This document shows, piece by piece, positions 10,370 to 13,108 of a stretch of DNA of 13,108 nucleotides; position 1 is the first letter of the stretch; each line of letters begins with the position of its first letter. Position numbers and translations under genes: made by a program. Below the pieces are notes generated by a model, which was not told where the DNA came from, did no database searches, and worked only from the letters and a program-made list of their open reading frames with translations. This DNA is from Baffinella frigidus (lineage: Eukaryota; Cryptophyceae; Cryptomonadales; Baffinellaceae): positions 615,682-628,789 of the forward strand of contig MU646370.1 in NCBI GenBank assembly GCA_026770585.1. The letters run 5' to 3'.

Positions 10370-12168
10370 GTTCGCGCCTTTCCTGCACCCCTGCTTCTGC
10401 GCCGCCCATAACCCGCTACGCAGTTCAATTCCTGCCCTGATATCTGGGGGCGCAGAGCTGGAGGACGCCAAGGCAGAGGCCATCGAGGAGAAAGGCCGAT
10501 CAGCTGCTGAGGCCACGCGCGCCACCGAGGCGTCCGACGCTACGTGGGATGCGCTCTGGGCCACAGAGTCGGCGAAGTGCGAAGCCAAGATGAAGGAGAT
10601 GGACCAGGCTCACGCGACCGACATTCGCACCGTCCGCGAACAGGTACTGCGCAGCGCCATTGGGCGCCACGCTGTCGGTGCTCGCGGCGGCCTTGAGAGC
10701 TACTTGGCTGCCCGGCAGCATCTCGCCTGTACACGTTCTCGGACGGGGCGCGGGGCTACTGTGCCAACCAGAAGATAGACCGCACCGACTAGATGGGCTT
10801 CTCTCGATCGCGGAGGGCCCCGCCTGCACGCGCTCGACGGTGCACCCGTGAACATTTTGTGCTCTGGCAGGCTGAGGAAAAGCTTCTGACATTCTCGGTC
10901 AACCGCTGCGCCACCGTGTCAGCCACGGTTTCGGAGGCAATGCTCAAGCAACGCCTGTCCGAGTAGTGCCCCCTCCCCCTCCCCCCCATCGCCCCCCCCC
11001 CAGCAGGCCAATTCACGGCCTCCCGATCTCGCTTTGTGCCAACACTTTCTCTCTTTGTGCCACCAGTTTCTCTCTTTGTGCCACCCACATCTCCCCGGCC
11101 TTTCGGGATGAAAACTGACGCCCGCGCGCTTGAACCATCGCAGGGCCAAAGAAAAGAACGAGCGTGTTCAGGGAGAAAATCAGTCGCTCAGGGACGCAGC
11201 CACGAGGACAACCAAAGTCAACGAGGACAACATTTCCACCATGCAGACCAAGTTTGCGGGCGAGATTTCCGGCTTGCGCCGGCAGATTGCCGGGCTCCAG
11301 TCCCAAAACGGAGCCTCCCCCCAGCAGCGCCAAGAGCAGCAGGTGCAACAGACTTTTTGAGACTCGGTTTGTGCTGCTGTGTCTCGGTTTGTGCTAGCTT
11401 TTCCGCCCCACTGCCGCTCTCAGTCAGCCGTGAGTGTTGGCTTCATGATGCAGTGACGGGGCGTGTGCGTGTGCAGCAGAAAACCGCGGTTTGTGCTGGG
11501 CTTTGTCGCCCCACTGCCGCTTTCAGTGCTTTGCGAGCGTTGGCTGATGCTGAAGTGGATGTGTGTGTGCGTGTTGAGCAGAAAACGCCGCAGACTGTGA
11601 GGAAGGCTCTTCTCGAAGAGTCTTCGGAAGACAGCTCGGACTTCGACGCGTGGAACGACTCCAACAAGCAGGAGCGGAAGAAAGCTCGCACCGCTGACAA
11701 GAAGAAGGTCTGTGCATTCGACCCCATCTTTGCTTCACGCCACACGAACTTTCTCTCTGGTACAGGGGTACCTCGCTCATAAGAAACGCACACCCCTCTA
11801 GGGCCGCCATAGGGCCTTAGGCATAGGCTTACTGTAGGGTCCGAGGGGGGAGGTGCTTTCTCATGAGCCAGGTACCCCATAGGACGTCTGAACCCGCAGC
11901 TGGCCGTCGCTACCAAGTGGCGCTGTCCCTCTTCTCTCAACTGACTAGCTGTCGCGATGCCCCAATGCAGGCTGTGGCGGGCAGCAAGGGCGGCGCCGCT
12001 TCCGGCAAGGCGGGCGGCGGGGCTGCCAAACGTGGCGGGGGCGGCGGCGCAGGCAGGGGCAGAGGGGGAGGGGCAGGGGGAGGGAAAGGCAGGGGTGGGT
12101 ATGGTGGCGGAGGTGGGGGAGCGGAGCTCTCGTTTTCGAAGCCGGGAGACCCGTTCTCCTACATTTGA
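10036..12168 (+). CDS. Six-exon gene for a coiled-coil protein with a Gly/Arg-rich tail
   Basis: Joined model: 10036-10369, 10456-10643, 10871-10956, 11144-11342, 11594-11707, 11971-12168; 1119 nt, 372 residues plus TGA. All five introns are GT-AG (86, 227, 187, 251 and 263 bp) and phases match at every junction (1, 0, 2, 0, 0). Residues about 28-265 are charged alpha-helical coiled coil with no Pro-rich breaks until about 262. Residues 270-307 pass from an acidic Ser/Asp/Glu patch to a Lys/Arg-rich stretch that could be a nuclear signal. Residues 308-357 are Gly with scattered Arg (RG/RGG-like, typical of RNA-binding or nucleolar proteins). The C-terminus is ELSFSKPGDPFSYI. The start is the first ATG in frame, with a good GAGATGGCG context; an acceptor-like CCCCCTCAG lies 9 bases before it, so an upstream or trans-spliced leader exon is possible. 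Family not recognised. Confidence 0.6.
10456..10643 (+). CDS. Exon 2, coiled coil
   Basis: It is entered after GGGGCGCAG and reads LEDAKAEAIEEKGRSAAEAT and onward to DIRTVREQ, with a CAG donor followed by GTACTG. The frame is rich in Ala/Glu/Lys/Arg, as in long coiled coils. This frame is closed upstream, so the intron at 10370-10455 is required. Confidence 0.7.
10871..10956 (+). CDS. Exon 3
   Basis: It is entered in phase 0 after CTCTGGCAG and reads AEEKLLTFSVNRCATVSATV, then SEAMLKQR plus two bases. The donor GTCCGA is weak but gives Leu at the junction and continues a helix into exon 4. If it is not used, the frame ends at TAG 10964-10966 and the protein would be 205 residues. Confidence 0.55.
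11029..11088. repeat. Three 20-bp tandem units in intron 3
   Basis: CTCTTTGTGCCACCAGTTT-type units repeat three times, the first slightly diverged. They form a pyrimidine-rich stretch 55-115 bases before the acceptor of exon 4. Confidence 0.8.
11144..11342 (+). CDS. Exon 4, end of the coiled coil
   Basis: It follows the acceptor CCATCGCAG and reads AKEKNERVQGENQSLRD and on to a Gln-rich end, GASPQQRQEQQ. The donor is CAG followed by GTGCAA. Unspliced, the frame ends six codons later at TGA 11358-11360. Parts of this exon, including the donor, recur in scrambled form at 5459-5606. Confidence 0.65.
11386..11593. repeat. Tandem duplication of the 3' part of intron 4
   Basis: Copy 1 (11386-11487) and copy 2 (11488-11593) align from GGTTTGTGCT through CGCCCCACTGCCGCT to GAGCAGAAAAC or CAGCAGAAAAC. 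Copy 2 ends in the acceptor used by exon 5 (CGCCGCAG); the corresponding place in copy 1 reads CCGCGG and has lost the AG. Confidence 0.85.
11594..11707 (+). CDS. Exon 5, acidic then basic segment
   Basis: This is a phase-0 exon of 38 codons between CGCCGCAG and AAG followed by GTCTGT. It reads TVRKALLEESSEDSSDFDAW, then NDSNKQERKKARTADKKK. The Ser/Asp-rich half resembles casein-kinase-type acidic patches and the Lys/Arg half a nuclear targeting signal; both are inferences from composition. Confidence 0.6.
11763..11879. mobile_element. 117-bp TA-flanked inverted-repeat element in intron 5
   Basis: It is flanked by TA (11761-11762 and 11880-11881). The ends are imperfect inverted repeats of about 25 bp: CAGGGGTACCTCGCTCATAA on the left and the complement TGGGGTACCTGGCTCATGAG on the right, both running on into GAAA. 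It has no coding capacity. A TA duplication is typical of Tc1/mariner-derived MITEs; family assignment is inference. Confidence 0.75.
11971..12168 (+). CDS. Exon 6, Gly/Arg-rich C-terminus
   Basis: It is entered in phase 0 after CAATGCAG and encodes 65 residues to TGA. Roughly 50 residues are Gly/Ala with RG, RGRG and KGRGGYGG motifs, followed by ELSFSKPGDPFSYI. The Gly-rich part is low complexity at DNA level too (GGNGGN), so some of the length may be repeat expansion. The non-repetitive end and immediate stop support a genuine last exon. Confidence 0.6.
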   Translation, partial: AVAGSKGGAASGKAGGGAAKRGGGGGAGRGRGGGAGGGKGRGGYGGGGGGAELSFSKPGDPFSYI

Positions 12169-12524
12169 ACAGACGGCTGGGCTGGTGCAGCTGCAAGACT
12201 CTGAAACCACGTCCGAGGTGTGGCTTCTAGGTTGTCGAGGGAGAGGGAGAGGGAGAGGGAGAGGGAGAGGGATGGAGGGGGGGAGAGAGAGAGATAGAGA
12301 GAGAGAAGACGCGGCAAGCGTTGCGAGTGGCGTTTCAAGAAATATTTACAAAGCAGGCTTTGGAAGCGATTGCGCGAAAAAGAGTTCCCAGCGGGTGCTC
12401 CGTCGCGCGGCCTGAAGAGCCTCTACCGTGTCTTTGCTGCTGGCCACTGCACTAGCGTCCCCGCGCGGTCGCTCCTGCCGGCAGCCCACGATTCAGACAC
12501 CACCGCGCGCCAGCACGCGTTGTG
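12169..12524 (+). other. Downstream region of the right-hand gene with a GGGAGA tract
   Basis: It probably contains the 3' UTR. A purine tract of GGGAGA and GAGAGA units runs at 12237-12306, strand-asymmetric. No polyadenylation signal stands out and no further coding exon is convincing. Confidence 0.5.
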
Positions 12525-12526
12525 TA

Positions 12527-12974
12527 CAGGGCTATCTCGCTCATAAGAAACAACCAACCTGAGAGTGGACCCTCTGCGTTTTTTCAAATTTAGGAAAGTC
12601 CTGGAAAACGCACGCTCCGCGTTTCTTGAAAGTTAAGAAACCTATGGGAAACACACGCCTCAAGCCCTCGTTTCTTAATCCTCGGCGTCACTCCTCGCCA
12701 CCCTCCCCGTTTTTTCCCCTGGGAAATGTTATTACTTTTCTTGGGCCCGAAAATGGGCTAGCTCCATTTTCATGGTTGGTAGGCAAATTGAGGGCCGAAC
12801 AACTTTTCAAGTGAGAAAGTCGTGGAAAAACGCACGCTTTGCGTTTCTTAAATTTCAGAAACGCAGGGAAAATGGGCGCTCCCCCTTTCTTAAAGTTTAA
12901 GGACGCCCCCCCACCCCTCAAACGCCTCATTTTTTATCATAATCGTTTTCTAAAGGCGAGGTACCCCTCCCCTG
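12527..12974. mobile_element. 448-bp relative of the TA-flanked element
   Basis: It is flanked by TA at 12525-12526 and 12975-12976. The left end CAGGGCTATCTCGCTCATAA and right-end complement CAGGGGAGGGGTACCTCGCC share the terminal motif of the element at 11763-11879. Inside, GGAAAACGCACGCTCCGCGT (12602 on) and a close copy at 12824 form a direct repeat with similar flanks. No transposase frame. Confidence 0.7.
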
Positions 12975-13075
12975 TATGCGCGGCTCCCTGAGACGCGATT
13001 CGCAGCAAGTTGGCTCTCCACGCGAGAACGCTGGAGCACCCTATTTACATGCGGGGTTGTAAGGGTTTGTACCAG

Positions 13076-13076
<1 letters not shown>

Positions 13077-13108
<32 letters not shown>
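13077..13108 (+). repeat. 32-bp poly(C) run at the window end
   Basis: An uninterrupted C run to the last base. It may be a real homopolymer or the place where sequencing or assembly broke down. Confidence 0.9.

Noticed and set aside
9727-10428. 233-codon open frame on minus
   Set aside because: It is mainly the antisense of exon 1 of the plus-strand gene, whose GC-rich third positions keep the opposite strand open, and it includes the translated CCTAAAGGA array.
11443-12210. 255-codon open frame on minus
   Set aside because: It is antisense to exons 5 and 6 and crosses the TA-flanked element; it lacks splice-independent coding character.

Overview
The window looks like nuclear DNA of a repeat-rich eukaryotic alga or related protist. 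The evidence is: no bacterial-style packed ORFs; short exons ending in AAG or CAG followed by GT (sometimes GC) with AG acceptors; long arrays of degenerate TTTAGGG repeats (the telomere type of plants, green algae, dinoflagellates and some other algae); and several families of short inverted-repeat transposons. A prasinophyte-like green alga is my first guess and a dinoflagellate the alternative. Neither is proven, and I see no dinoflagellate spliced-leader sequence. All gene models below come from reading splice sites, phase and heptad patterns by eye. No transcript or homology search supports them.

Left part, minus strand (about 6841 down to 1). A chain of short open segments, each bounded by plausible splice sites and phase-compatible with the next, reads as one coiled-coil-rich protein (at least 278 residues, incomplete at both ends). 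The exons are 6841-6728, 5895-5821, 4917-4741, 4643-4518, 4179-4102, 3589-3509, 2274-2215, 1874-1835 and 93-11, with a duplicated last exon at 343-about 296. The introns are filled with repeats: one is almost wholly telomere-like sequence, and others hold three 146-bp MITEs with 2-bp target duplications, a larger inverted-repeat element, a 91-bp tandem repeat that copies a splice donor, and minisatellites.

Middle (about 5265-9960). This part holds telomere-like arrays in both orientations (5898-6240, 6419-6720, 7515-8104 and 8306-9085), dispersed CCTAAAGGA nonamer arrays, and a scrambled copy of one exon of the right-hand gene (5459-5606, part forward and part inverted). There is also a short unique stretch with a 31-bp palindrome and an AT-rich stretch with no convincing gene.

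Right part, plus strand (10036-12168). A six-exon gene encodes a 372-residue protein: about 270 residues of coiled coil, then an acidic-to-basic segment, then a Gly/Arg-rich (RG/RGG-like) C-terminal exon. Its introns carry a duplicated 3' end, a short tandem repeat and a 117-bp TA-flanked inverted-repeat element. A 448-bp relative of that element lies downstream, and the window ends in a 32-bp C run.

The two genes are divergent and separated by telomere-like arrays. I cannot name either from known families. Both encode mainly coiled-coil proteins, which suggests structural or scaffold roles, but that is inference.
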